Part shown: positions 46,124 through 54,563 of the stretch, piece after piece
Layout of the letters: every line of letters starts with the position of its first letter
Numbering within the stretch: the stretch's first letter is position 1
From: Gemmatimonadota bacterium
GTDB taxonomy: Bacteria > Gemmatimonadota > Gemmatimonadetes > Longimicrobiales > Gaopeijiaceae
DNA length: 64,000 bases
NCBI GenBank assembly: GCA_021295815.1
Contig: JAGWBQ010000013.1
Span: 46,923 to 110,922 of the forward strand
Direction: 5' to 3'
Translations under genes and position numbers: made by a program
The notes under the pieces: generated by a model
Told to the model about the DNA's origin: nothing
Database searches by the model: none
What the model saw: only the letters and a program-made list of their open reading frames with translations

Positions 46124-48514
46124 ATGGCCGAGAAGCTGATAGGAAAGGACATTTCACCCCCCGACCTCGTCGCCAAGATCACCGGACGCGCCAGGTACGC
46201 CGAGGACTTCCGTCCGCCCAACCTCGCCTTCCTCAAACTCCTGCTCAGCCCGATGCCGCACGGGCGCGTGCGCTCAGTGGACACCAGCCGAGCCGAGCGT
46301 CTGCCGGGTTTCCTGGGCGTGCTCCGGGCCGACGAGGTTCCGCAGCGGGAGGGCCCCAGAGAGGCCGCGCTCACCGACGAACCCCGCTACGAAGGCGAGC
46401 CAGTGCTGGGCGTCGCCGCAGAGACCGAGGAGATAGCGGCCGAGGCGATCGAGCTCATCGAGGTGGAATTCGAATCGCTGCCCTGGGTCGTCGACCCGCT
46501 CGATTCGCTGCGTCCCGGCGGGCCCAACGCCTACCTGGACGGCAACCGCTTCACCGAGGACGGCTGGACCGATTTCAAGTGGAGCGCCGAGGACTTCGAC
46601 CGGATCGACTCCGGCGAGTTTCCGGAGTCCGCGGAAGGGCTCAGCGAGTGGTCGAAGGGCGACACCGAGGCCGCCTTCGCCGAGTCCGACCTGATCCTGA
46701 CCGAGACCGTCGTCCACCAGTCGGTCACCCACCACCCCATGGAGCCCCGCTCCAACATGGCGTACTGGGAGAACGGAAGGCTCCACGCCCACGTCTCCAC
46801 CCAGAGCGCCCAGAGGACGAAGTTCTCGCTCGCCGGGCAGCTCGACATGGAACCCGAAGACGTCGTTCTCGTGGCCGAGTACTGCGGCGGCGGATTCGGT
46901 TCCAAGATCGCGGGCACGAACGTGATGATTCTCCCGGCGCTCATGTCCCGGAAGATCGGCAGGCCGGTCATGCACCGGGTGACCCGGTACGAGGAGACCT
47001 CCTACGGGCGCGCCCGCCCCGGCTTCCAGGGCTGGGTCAGGATGGGCTTCCTGGCAAGCGGCAAGTGCAACGCTCTCGATCTCCTCCTGGTGGAGGAGGG
47101 AGGCGCGTACGGCTCGGGCGACAACGGTACCGCCGGCATGGTCGCGGATCTCGTCTACACGCCCCGGAACATGCGTTTCAGGGCCGTGTCGCCTTACACC
47201 AACACCTCACCAAAGACCGCGCAGCGAGGCCCCGGCGGCGCTCAGATCGTGGCCATGCTCGAGCCCATCCTCGAAAAGGCGGCTCGCGAGCTCGACGTGG
47301 ACCGGCTGGCCATCAGGCGGATCAACGCCCCGGGTCCCGATGTCCGCTTCGGTCCCCGCGATACCGCCCTTACCAGCGTCTTCGCCAAGGAGGCGCTCGA
47401 CCGCGGAGCCGAGCTCTTCGACTGGGAGGCCAAGGCCGCACTTTCGGGAACCCGGGACGGCAGCAGGGTGACCGGCGTCGGCATCGGCCTCTCTCCCTAC
47501 ACGGCGGGCTCCAGGGGCTTCGACGGCCTCCTCCTCATTCGGCCGGACGGCAGGCTTTACGTCCACCAGGGGATAGGTAATCTCGGCACCCACTCCATCG
47601 CGGACACCGCCCGCCCGGCCGCCGAGGTCCTTGGCCTCGACTGGGATCAGGTCGAGATAGTCTGGGGCGACACGAGCAGGGGCGTGCCCAGATCATCCGT
47701 GCAGGCGGGCTCGCAGACCACGCACGCCCACACCCGGGCCAATCACGCGGCGGCGATCGACGCCCGAGACAAGATCCGCCGGATCGCGGCGGGCGCGCTC
47801 GGCGGCTCCCCCGGCCAATACGTCCTCGACGGCGGCCGAGTATCGGGGCCCGGCGGCTCCATGTCGTTCGCCGAGGTCGCGACCCGGGCGGTTCGGCTCG
47901 GCGGAGCATTCGACGGTTCCGAGCTTCCCGAGAATATCCATGCGACAACCGTCCCCGCCGCCGCCTCCCTAGCCGGCGAAGGACTCATGGGCGTCGCCCG
48001 GGACGAATACGGCGGGGAAGGCTCGATCTACTCCTGGGTCGCGGGCTTCGCCCAGGTCGAGGTCGACCACGAGACCGGAGCGATCCACCTCAAGGAGTAT
48101 GTCGGCGTAGCCGACTGCGGTACCGTGCTCCATCCGCGCTCGCTCGGAGCCCAGGTCCTCGGAGGAAGCATCCAGGGCATGGGCATGGCCACGCTCCAGC
48201 GCTGGGTCTTCGATCCGCGTTACGGGATGCCGTTTGCCAAGCGACTCTACACCGCCCGTCCACCGGGCATGCTCGACGTGCCGCTCGACCTCAAGTGGGA
48301 CGCGGTCGACGAACCCGATCCGCAGACCCCGGTAGGGGCCAAGGGCATAGGCGAACCTCCGGTCGGAGCCGGGGCGGCCGCCCTCGCCTGCGCGGTCGCC
48401 GACGCCATTGGAGGACGCTGTCTCTGTCGCACTCCGCTCACCCCGGACCTGATTCTCGCCGAGCTCGAGGGGCGCGCGTCGCCCTTCGGTCCGCTCGACC
48501 AGCACGTAGGCTGA
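46124..48514 (+). CDS. Xanthine-dehydrogenase-family molybdopterin large subunit
   Basis: This 796-residue protein has an N-terminal a/b-hammerhead domain (about 14-110, with G-R-A-R-Y-A-E-D) and molybdopterin-binding domains (about 130-770). The T-H-H-P-M-E-P-R segment, E-Y-C-G-G-G-F-G-S-K and Q-R-G-P-G-G-A-Q match the family. A C-terminal K-G-I-G-E-P-P carries the catalytic glutamate. The enzyme hydroxylates an aldehyde, purine or N-heterocycle; the substrate is unknown. There is no own signal peptide, so it would be exported with the Tat subunit. It starts 10 nt after the first repeat element. Confidence 0.93.
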   Translation: MAEKLIGKDISPPDLVAKITGRARYAEDFRPPNLAFLKLLLSPMPHGRVRSVDTSRAERLPGFLGVLRADEVPQREGPREAALTDEPRYEGEPVLGVAAETEEIAAEAIELIEVEFESLPWVVDPLDSLRPGGPNAYLDGNRFTEDGWTDFKWSAEDFDRIDSGEFPESAEGLSEWSKGDTEAAFAESDLILTETVVHQSVTHHPMEPRSNMAYWENGRLHAHVSTQSAQRTKFSLAGQLDMEPEDVVLVAEYCGGGFGSKIAGTNVMILPALMSRKIGRPVMHRVTRYEETSYGRARPGFQGWVRMGFLASGKCNALDLLLVEEGGAYGSGDNGTAGMVADLVYTPRNMRFRAVSPYTNTSPKTAQRGPGGAQIVAMLEPILEKAARELDVDRLAIRRINAPGPDVRFGPRDTALTSVFAKEALDRGAELFDWEAKAALSGTRDGSRVTGVGIGLSPYTAGSRGFDGLLLIRPDGRLYVHQGIGNLGTHSIADTARPAAEVLGLDWDQVEIVWGDTSRGVPRSSVQAGSQTTHAHTRANHAAAIDARDKIRRIAAGALGGSPGQYVLDGGRVSGPGGSMSFAEVATRAVRLGGAFDGSELPENIHATTVPAAASLAGEGLMGVARDEYGGEGSIYSWVAGFAQVEVDHETGAIHLKEYVGVADCGTVLHPRSLGAQVLGGSIQGMGMATLQRWVFDPRYGMPFAKRLYTARPPGMLDVPLDLKWDAVDEPDPQTPVGAKGIGEPPVGAGAAALACAVADAIGGRCLCRTPLTPDLILAELEGRASPFGPLDQHVG

Positions 48515-48527
48515 GGAGGAAGTAACC

Positions 48528-49541
48528 ATGGCCATCATCAGGGACATGATCCCGTCGTTCGATCTCTTCCAACCCACCGAACTGGACGCGACTCTCGCCC
48601 TCCTTGCCGAGCACGGTGACGACGCCTGGATCATCGCGGGCGGCCTCGACAGTTACGACTGGCTGAAGGACCGCATCAAGCGACCGACCGCCGTGGTGGA
48701 CATCGGCGGCGTCGCCGAGCTGAACGGCGTGAACGACGCCGAGGGAGGCGGGCTCGACATTGGGGCGATGACGACCCTGACCGATCTCGTCCGAGACAGA
48801 CGGGTCGGCGCCTCCTACGCCCTTCTCGCAGAGGCGGCCGGTCACGTGGCGACACCGCAAATCCGCCACCAGGGCACCATCGGCGGCAACCTCGCCCAGG
48901 ACACCCGCTGCTGGTACTATCGCAGCGGCTGGCCCTGCTACCGCGCCGAGGGCAACACCTGCTACGCCTCCTCCAGCCAGAGCATGAACCGCGAACACTG
49001 CATCATGGGGCGCAGTCGGTGCGTCGCGGTGAATCCGTCGGACACGGCCCCCGCGCTGATCGCGCTCGACGCGAAGCTGACCGTGCTGCGCGAAGGCAGG
49101 GGAGAGCCGAAGGCGGAGATCTACGACGCCGAGGACTTCTTCATCGGCCCGGCCACCGACATCACGCGAATGACGGTCATGCGGCCGGGAGACCTCCTCT
49201 CCGCCATTCACCTTCCCGACTACTGGGCTGGGGCGACCCACTACTACGAGAAGGTGCGCGATCGCAACTCCTGGGATTTCTCGCTCGTGACCGTGGCGGC
49301 CGCCTTCAAGGTCAGCGACGGAGTCATCCGCGACGCTCGGATATCCGTCAACGGAGTCGCGCCCTTCCCAGTGCGAGCCACCGCCGCCGAACGCATAGCC
49401 ACCGACACCGGCGGCGGCGAGGCCGTCGCGACCGAGGCCGGAGAAGCGGCGGTCGCCGGTGCGCGCGCTCTCAGACACAACGACTTCAAAATTCCTCTCA
49501 TGCGCAACCTGGTGCGGCGAGCCGTGAGGAGCGCCGTCTAG
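48528..49541 (+). CDS. Xanthine-dehydrogenase-family FAD subunit (M) with cysteine-rich insert
   Basis: This 337-residue protein has an FAD-binding domain (1-220: A-G-G-L-D-S, then T-P-Q-I-R-H-Q-G-T-I-G-G-N-L) and a CO-dehydrogenase flavoprotein C-terminal domain (about 230-330). Between them is a cysteine-rich loop with Cys128, Cys137, Cys145, Cys158 and Cys165. A similar insert in 4-hydroxybenzoyl-CoA reductase holds an extra [4Fe-4S] cluster; whether one forms here is inferred. It starts 13 nt after the large subunit. Its TAG stop lies in the second repeat element. Confidence 0.92.
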   Translation: MAIIRDMIPSFDLFQPTELDATLALLAEHGDDAWIIAGGLDSYDWLKDRIKRPTAVVDIGGVAELNGVNDAEGGGLDIGAMTTLTDLVRDRRVGASYALLAEAAGHVATPQIRHQGTIGGNLAQDTRCWYYRSGWPCYRAEGNTCYASSSQSMNREHCIMGRSRCVAVNPSDTAPALIALDAKLTVLREGRGEPKAEIYDAEDFFIGPATDITRMTVMRPGDLLSAIHLPDYWAGATHYYEKVRDRNSWDFSLVTVAAAFKVSDGVIRDARISVNGVAPFPVRATAAERIATDTGGGEAVATEAGEAAVAGARALRHNDFKIPLMRNLVRRAVRSAV

Positions 49542-49689
49542 CAGCCCATGGACAACGTCTCCCACGGCAGCACGCCGCTGCATCCGCGCCGGACGACGCT
49601 TCGCTCGTTGTCGCTCTTCGGGCGAATAGCGGCGCTATTCATTCCGCATCGCGTGTTGCCGGCGCGGCGCTTCGCCACGGGCTTCTAAG
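49538..49689 (+). repeat. Inverted-repeat-ended intergenic element, copy 2 (152 bp)
   Basis: This copy is related to 45947-46113, with long stretches such as CACGGCAGCACGCCGC and GCTCTTCGGGCGAA shared. Ends CTAGCAGCCCATGG and CCACGGGCTTCTAAG are inverted repeats. The inner GAATAGC-GGC-GCTATTC (49624-49640) is a perfect hairpin in this copy. It supplies the stop codon of the FAD subunit gene, and the cytochrome b gene starts at the base right after it. Confidence 0.85.
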
Positions 49690-50547
49690 ATGGAGCTCTG
49701 GCGTCGAGCGCAGGGCCCCTGGGGCCAGGACATGGTGGTGGGCGTGTCGTGGGATCTCATGTGGCTGGCCATATTCGTGGCGGCCCTCTTCCTGGTGGCG
49801 CATGCCGCCTGGGTCTGGTGGCGGGGTCGCGCAAGCGGAGTGACCGAGGGTGACCCGGAACCCGACCCATCCGCGGAAGGCCTTCCCGAACGAGTGACCC
49901 GCCACTCGGCGGCATCGAGAATATTCCACTGGACCATGTCCGCGTCCATGCTCGTCCTCCTGGTCACCGCGTTCGGACCGGTGCTCGGGTGGCGGTTTCC
50001 CTGGTTGACCATCCATTGGGTGTCCGGCGTCGTGCTCCTGGGGACCGTGCTCTTCCACATCGTGCACGCGCTCGGTCGCGGGCGCTTCCTGGAGATGATG
50101 AGGATCGGGCTTTCGGAAGGCATGGCGATGATGCGCCACGCGGCATCGAGCAAGGCGCCTCCACCCCCGAAGCCGGGTAAATATCCCTTCGATCACCGCC
50201 TTTTCCACCACGCTATCGTGGTCGTGGGGATGGGAGTGATCGTCACGGGCGTCTTGATGACCTTCAGGATCGACACCTGGTTCTGGGACGCGAACCCGTA
50301 CTTCCTGCTCTCGGACGGGCTCTGGTCGGTGGTTTATGTCGTGCACGGACTCTGCGGGGTGGCCCTGATCTTTCTGACCGCGGCTCACATCTACTTCGCG
50401 CTCCGCCCGGACAAGTTATGGCTTACCTGGGCCATGGTCAGAGGCTGGATCGATCGAGACCGCTTCGTGGAGCACTACGACCCGGACAAGTGGGTCGTCC
50501 CCGGGGCCGGGTCGCAGGAGAGGTCGCCGGCCGACGGATCCGGTTAG
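49690..50547 (+). CDS. Membrane cytochrome b (b561/formate-dehydrogenase gamma-like)
   Basis: This 285-residue protein has about five membrane helices (about 20-40, 85-103, 110-128, 180-200 and 225-245). The haem-ligand histidine pattern is present: R-H-S-A-A-S-R-I-F-H-W, I-H-W-V-S-G, F-H-I-V-H, V-H-G-L-C-G and A-A-H-I-Y-F. Such subunits carry electrons from a periplasmic oxidoreductase to quinone. Being directly downstream of the S/L/M genes, it is the likely membrane acceptor of that enzyme. ATG 49690 has no Shine-Dalgarno; ATG 49732 may be the real start. Confidence 0.88.
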   Translation: MELWRRAQGPWGQDMVVGVSWDLMWLAIFVAALFLVAHAAWVWWRGRASGVTEGDPEPDPSAEGLPERVTRHSAASRIFHWTMSASMLVLLVTAFGPVLGWRFPWLTIHWVSGVVLLGTVLFHIVHALGRGRFLEMMRIGLSEGMAMMRHAASSKAPPPPKPGKYPFDHRLFHHAIVVVGMGVIVTGVLMTFRIDTWFWDANPYFLLSDGLWSVVYVVHGLCGVALIFLTAAHIYFALRPDKLWLTWAMVRGWIDRDRFVEHYDPDKWVVPGAGSQERSPADGSG

Positions 50548-50553
50548 CCGTCG

Positions 50554-50970
50554 GTGGTCGAACTCCCGGTCGCTTCGCCCGCCGCCGGCGGTGTGCGCGA
50601 GCGCATAGACGCCATCGAGTCCGGATACGAGTTTCTCATGGCGTACGCGGCTCAGGGATTGAAGACTGACGCGGGATCGAAGTCGGGAGGCGAGCTGCGC
50701 GCACAGCTCGCCATGCTGGAGGAGGCCGTGAGCGGTATCGCGAAGTCTTTGCGGGAAGGGGTGGCGGAAAGAGACGACGCCAAGGCTGCCCTCGCCCTCG
50801 TCCGGGTCGTCGAACGAGATGCTCGAGCAAGTCTCGCGGCCCTGCGCCTGGTGAGCTCGCAGGGCGCCGTCAGCTCGCAGCTCGTCGACAATCTGAACGC
50901 GAACGTGCACTTCCGGGCCCTCCTCACCGGCCTCTTCCTGCTGGACGAAGTGCTCGATCCGCTGGTATGA
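50554..50970 (+). CDS. Hypothetical helical protein, 138 residues
   Basis: GTG at 50554, 6 nt after the cytochrome b stop, opens a protein that is almost entirely charged and Ala-rich helix (about 14-138) with no membrane segment or signal peptide. R-E-R-I-D-A-I-E-S-G-Y-E-F-L-M-A-Y-A-A-Q is the most distinctive part. I recognise no family. Its position just after a molybdoenzyme operon suggests a role in assembly or maturation, but nothing in the sequence proves it. Confidence 0.55.
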   Translation: MVELPVASPAAGGVRERIDAIESGYEFLMAYAAQGLKTDAGSKSGGELRAQLAMLEEAVSGIAKSLREGVAERDDAKAALALVRVVERDARASLAALRLVSSQGAVSSQLVDNLNANVHFRALLTGLFLLDEVLDPLV

Positions 50971-51093
50971 CGGGTCGGTCGAGGCACGTTGAATAGGGTT
51001 GGCGTTAGCTTTACCCGGTTGAGGCGGCCGAATCCGGTCACTGGCCGCCGCGAATTCGATTCAAGGGCCGATCTCCGTTCTTCACGAAGGACC

Positions 51094-51657
51094 ATGCTAG
51101 ACGATCTGGGCAATCTGGGAGAGTTTCTCGGTGCGACCGGGGTCATAGTCTCCCTCTTTTTCGTCGTGCGGCAGATGAAGCAGAACGCGTTGCAGATGCG
51201 CCATAACACGCGGACGGTGCGGGCTGCGGCTTTCAACTCCATGGTCGAGAACTCCATGCGGCTGCTGGAGCACGTTTTCCGCAACCGGGAGCTCGCCGAG
51301 TTTCTCGCCAAGGTGGCGGAGGACCCGGACGGGTTGAGCGAGGCCGACAGGCTGCGCTGGGACTCCTACATGACGACCGTCTACCGCCACTTCGGCAACC
51401 TGCTCTACCAGTGGGAAGTGGGCGCGATAGAGACGAAGCTCTGGGAATCCTACCTGCGTTCTCTCAAGGACCACCTCCGCGACCCGTCTTGGGCGAATTG
51501 GTACATGGAGAACTCCCACCTGTTCGACGAGAGACTCGCCGACGTGGTCCGGAGCTTGCTTGGAGAGCTGGCCGACGAAGGCATCCCCCACGCGGTCGCA
51601 TGGCGGGAGCAGGGAAGCACTCTCGGATTTCGGGCCGCGGTCGAGAAATTGGGGTGA
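51094..51657 (+). CDS. Single-helix membrane protein of unknown function
   Basis: The start is at ATG 51094; an upstream ATG at 50989 gives a poor N-terminus. An N-terminal helix (about 5-25, L-G-E-F-L-G-A-T-G-V-I-V-S-L-F-F-V) is followed by a long cytoplasmic helical domain with Q-M-K-Q-N-A and a Trp-rich part (D-P-S-W-A-N-W-Y). This layout (one helix then R-Q-x-x-Q-N) is a widespread uncharacterised family. The stop overlaps the MscS-like gene (TGATG). 188 residues. Confidence 0.6.
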   Translation: MLDDLGNLGEFLGATGVIVSLFFVVRQMKQNALQMRHNTRTVRAAAFNSMVENSMRLLEHVFRNRELAEFLAKVAEDPDGLSEADRLRWDSYMTTVYRHFGNLLYQWEVGAIETKLWESYLRSLKDHLRDPSWANWYMENSHLFDERLADVVRSLLGELADEGIPHAVAWREQGSTLGFRAAVEKLG

Positions 51658-52895
51658 TGGAGAGGCCCTCTTTCGGAATCGAGACGCTGAGCGGCTGGTG
51701 GGACGCGGCCGTCTCGTATGCGGTGCCGAGGCTGCCCGAGACGCTCGCACTGCTCCTCGGAGGCGTTCTCGCGGTCTGGGTCGCCCGCAAGACGCTTAAA
51801 CGAGTCCAGCGGCAAGTCGTCAACCGCACCGAGACCAGGCTCGACGACCACATTCTGTATTTCCTGCACTCGGCGATCTCTTTTTCGATTTTCGGCGTGT
51901 CCGCTTGGCTCCTCATCCATATCCTGGCGCCGGACGGTCCTGCCGGGGAGGCCCCACGCGCGGCCACCTGGGTGGTGGCGCTCTGGGTCGGCGGACTCTT
52001 CTTCCCGCTCAGCAGGTTCGTGGGAGACGTCCTGACCGAGCTGCAGGGAAAGCTGATCGAGCGCACCGACAACACCTTCGACGAGACCGCGATGCCGCTC
52101 GTCATCCGCACCGTCAAGGTCCTTGTCCTCGGCGTCGGGGTCGTTATCGCGCTCGACCTGATGGGGCTCAACATCGGCCCGTTGCTCGCCGGCGCCGGCG
52201 TCATGGGGCTCGCTCTCTCCCTGGCGGCCAAGGACACCCTCTCCAACCTGATCGCCGGGGTGCTGCTCATCATGGACCGTCCATTCCACGTGGGCGACCG
52301 CATCGAGCTCTGGACCGCTCCCAACGAGACCGGAACGTGGGGCGACGTGATCGAGGTCGGACTGCGCGCCACCAAGATCCGCAACCCGGACAACCTCGTG
52401 GTCGTGGTTCCGAACAATCTCATCATGCAGCGCGACATCGTGAACTATACGATGACCGGGGATCACATACGTCTGCGCATCCCCTTTTCGGTGGCTTACG
52501 AGTCCGATATCGAAAAGGCCAAGCGGCTTCTGATCGAGGCGGCGCTCGAGGTGGACGGCGTCCTGGCCGATCCACTGCCTCTGGTCATCGTGCGCGGATT
52601 CGGCAACTCCGATGTCCAGATCCAACTGAGGGTCTGGGTCAAGGAAGCGCGGTCGAGGCGCAAGATCGCCGACGAGATAACAGGCAAGGCGCTGACCTCG
52701 TTCGCCACCGCAGGTGTGGAGATCCCGTATCCCAAGCGGGAGCTCTGGATCCGCAGCGTTACCGACTCGGATCCGCACCCGTTGCCGGGCAAGCCGGGCG
52801 GCGGCCTGCCTGCGCCCTCGCCCACCGGCCCTCACGCACGCCCCTCCCCCTCGGACGCGGTCACGCCAGCCGGTCCGGCATCCCGGGAGGGGTAG
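51657..52895 (+). CDS. MscS-family mechanosensitive channel
   Basis: This 412-residue protein has about four or five N-terminal membrane helices (about 20-40, 70-90, 105-125 and 155-175), the pore helix and MscS beta domain with L-A-A-K-D-T-L-S-N-L-I-A-G and D-R-P-F-H-V-G-D-R-I, then P-N-N-L-I-M (the usual P-N-S-x-F is altered) and a C-terminal alpha/beta domain. It releases osmolytes under membrane tension. The last 35 residues are Pro/Ser-rich. It ends 9 nt before the Fe-S/NrfD fusion gene, so a link to that operon is possible. Confidence 0.92.
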   Translation: MERPSFGIETLSGWWDAAVSYAVPRLPETLALLLGGVLAVWVARKTLKRVQRQVVNRTETRLDDHILYFLHSAISFSIFGVSAWLLIHILAPDGPAGEAPRAATWVVALWVGGLFFPLSRFVGDVLTELQGKLIERTDNTFDETAMPLVIRTVKVLVLGVGVVIALDLMGLNIGPLLAGAGVMGLALSLAAKDTLSNLIAGVLLIMDRPFHVGDRIELWTAPNETGTWGDVIEVGLRATKIRNPDNLVVVVPNNLIMQRDIVNYTMTGDHIRLRIPFSVAYESDIEKAKRLLIEAALEVDGVLADPLPLVIVRGFGNSDVQIQLRVWVKEARSRRKIADEITGKALTSFATAGVEIPYPKRELWIRSVTDSDPHPLPGKPGGGLPAPSPTGPHARPSPSDAVTPAGPASREG

Positions 52896-52904
52896 GCTAC
52901 GGCA

Positions 52905-54563
52905 ATGGAGACGGCCCGAACCGAGCGCTGGGCCAAGGTCGTCGACCAGACCAAATGCATCGGCTGTCACGCCTGCACAACGGCTTGCAAGTCGGAAAAC
53001 GAGGTGCCGCTCTCCGTAACCCGCACCTTCGTCAAGTCGGTGGACGCGGGCCGTTTCCCCAACGCTCGCCGAAGCTTCCAGGTCACCCGCTGCAACCAGT
53101 GCGACGCGGCCCCCTGCGTGACGGCATGTCCGACCTCGGCCATGTTTCGCCGTCCCGACGGCATCGTGGACTTCGACAAGTCGGCGTGCATCGGCTGCAA
53201 GGCGTGCATAGCGGCTTGTCCTTACGACGCCATTTTCATCAACCCCGACGACCACGCGGCCGAAAAGTGCAACTTCTGCGCTCACCGCCTCGACATCGGG
53301 CTCGAACCCGCCTGTGTCGTCGTCTGCCCGACCGGCGCCCTGACAGTAGGAGACATGGACGACCCTGAGTCCGAGGTCGGCCGAATCGTCGCCAGGGAAC
53401 CCGTCCAGGTGCGCAGGGCCGAGAAAGAGACCCTGCCCAAGCTTTTCTATCTGGGAGCCGGAGAGGTCACCCTCAATCCCCTTGCCGCTGAAAATCCCGG
53501 AGGCGACATCTTCATGTGGTCGGACCAGGGAGCGGGTGTCGGCCACCACGTGCCCTCGGGATCGCCGCCTTCGGTGCGACCCGCATCGTCCTCGGGCCCC
53601 CGGCTGGAAAATGGACGACGAGGGAACGGACGGGCGCCGGACCGGACCCCCTCCGGCAACGCGAGCTCGGCAGCCGCCGTGATCTCCTACGACGTTCCCC
53701 ACCGGGCGCCATGGGATTTCCGGGTGAGCGCCTACACTTTCACCAAGTCGCTCGCAGCCGGTGCGTACCTGCTTCCACTCCTTCTCGGCGTCTTCGGGAT
53801 GATGGGTGCGGACGGCCCCGAAACCGGCTGGAGCAATCCGTTGTGGCTCACCTGGGCGCCGGTGACGGCTCTGGCCTTCCTCCTCGTCACCGCCGGTTTC
53901 CTCATCTGGGACCTCGACCGTCCCGCGCGTTTCTGGCTCCTGCTGGTCAGACCGCAGTGGCGGAGCTGGCTGGTCAGGGGCGGGTTCGTCATCACCGGTT
54001 TCGGCATCTTGCTCACCCTGCATCTTGCACTGGGTCTGGCCGGACGCCGGGAGCCGACCGTCTGGATCGCCTGGCTGGGGGCTCCGCTCGCGGTCGCGAC
54101 CGCCGTCTACACCGCATACCTTTTCGCGCAGGCCAAGGCCCGCGACCTCTGGCAGAGCCCACTCCTCGCGCCGCACCTTCTGGTTCAGGCCGCCCTCGCC
54201 GGGTCGGCCCTGGCTCTCGTTCTCCTATCGTTGGCGGATTTCCCCGCCGAAGGAGCTATGCTCGTCGGTTCCAAATGGGCGTTCCAGGCTGCCGTCGTCT
54301 TCCACGTCGCGCTCGCGTTCGGCGAAGCCACCACGCCCCACCCGACCGCTCACGCCCGGCTCGCCGCCCGCAACATGCTCCGGGCCAGGTACGCCGGCCC
54401 GTACTGGACCGGAATGATCGCGACCGTCGCGGGACTCGTGGCGGTTACCGTCACCGCCGGTTCGGGCACGGCCTCGATCATGGGTGCGTGCGCGGCGCTC
54501 GTGGGACTCCTGCTCTACGAGCACGCCTATGTCCAGGCGGGGCAGTCGGTACCCTTGGCGTGA
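52905..54563 (+). CDS. Fused four-cluster ferredoxin and NrfD-like membrane subunit
   Basis: This 552-residue protein has two parts. Residues 1-180 form a DmsB/PsrB-type ferredoxin with 16 cysteines in four clusters: C-I-G-C-H-A-C, C-N-Q-C-D-A-A-P-C, C-I-G-C-K-A-C and C-N-F-C-A-H-R. Residues 260-552 form an NrfD/PsrC-type membrane protein with about eight helices and the D-L-D-R-P-A-R-F-W motif. These are normally separate B and C subunits. A Ser/Gly/Arg-rich linker (about 200-255) joins them. There is no Tat signal, so the ferredoxin faces the cytoplasm. It passes electrons between quinone and the molybdopterin subunit that follows. Confidence 0.9.
   Translation: METARTERWAKVVDQTKCIGCHACTTACKSENEVPLSVTRTFVKSVDAGRFPNARRSFQVTRCNQCDAAPCVTACPTSAMFRRPDGIVDFDKSACIGCKACIAACPYDAIFINPDDHAAEKCNFCAHRLDIGLEPACVVVCPTGALTVGDMDDPESEVGRIVAREPVQVRRAEKETLPKLFYLGAGEVTLNPLAAENPGGDIFMWSDQGAGVGHHVPSGSPPSVRPASSSGPRLENGRRGNGRAPDRTPSGNASSAAAVISYDVPHRAPWDFRVSAYTFTKSLAAGAYLLPLLLGVFGMMGADGPETGWSNPLWLTWAPVTALAFLLVTAGFLIWDLDRPARFWLLLVRPQWRSWLVRGGFVITGFGILLTLHLALGLAGRREPTVWIAWLGAPLAVATAVYTAYLFAQAKARDLWQSPLLAPHLLVQAALAGSALALVLLSLADFPAEGAMLVGSKWAFQAAVVFHVALAFGEATTPHPTAHARLAARNMLRARYAGPYWTGMIATVAGLVAVTVTAGSGTASIMGACAALVGLLLYEHAYVQAGQSVPLA

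Noticed and set aside
51450..54176. Antisense open frame of 908 codons opposite mscS and the ferredoxin-NrfD gene
   Set aside because: It is a shadow of well-supported + strand genes, and its His/Arg/Gly/Asp-rich composition is typical of shadow frames.
53516..54559. Upstream extension of the molybdopterin subunit frame
   Set aside because: It overlaps the ferredoxin-NrfD gene in another frame and is Arg/Pro-rich. The GTG at 54560 gives a sensible start.
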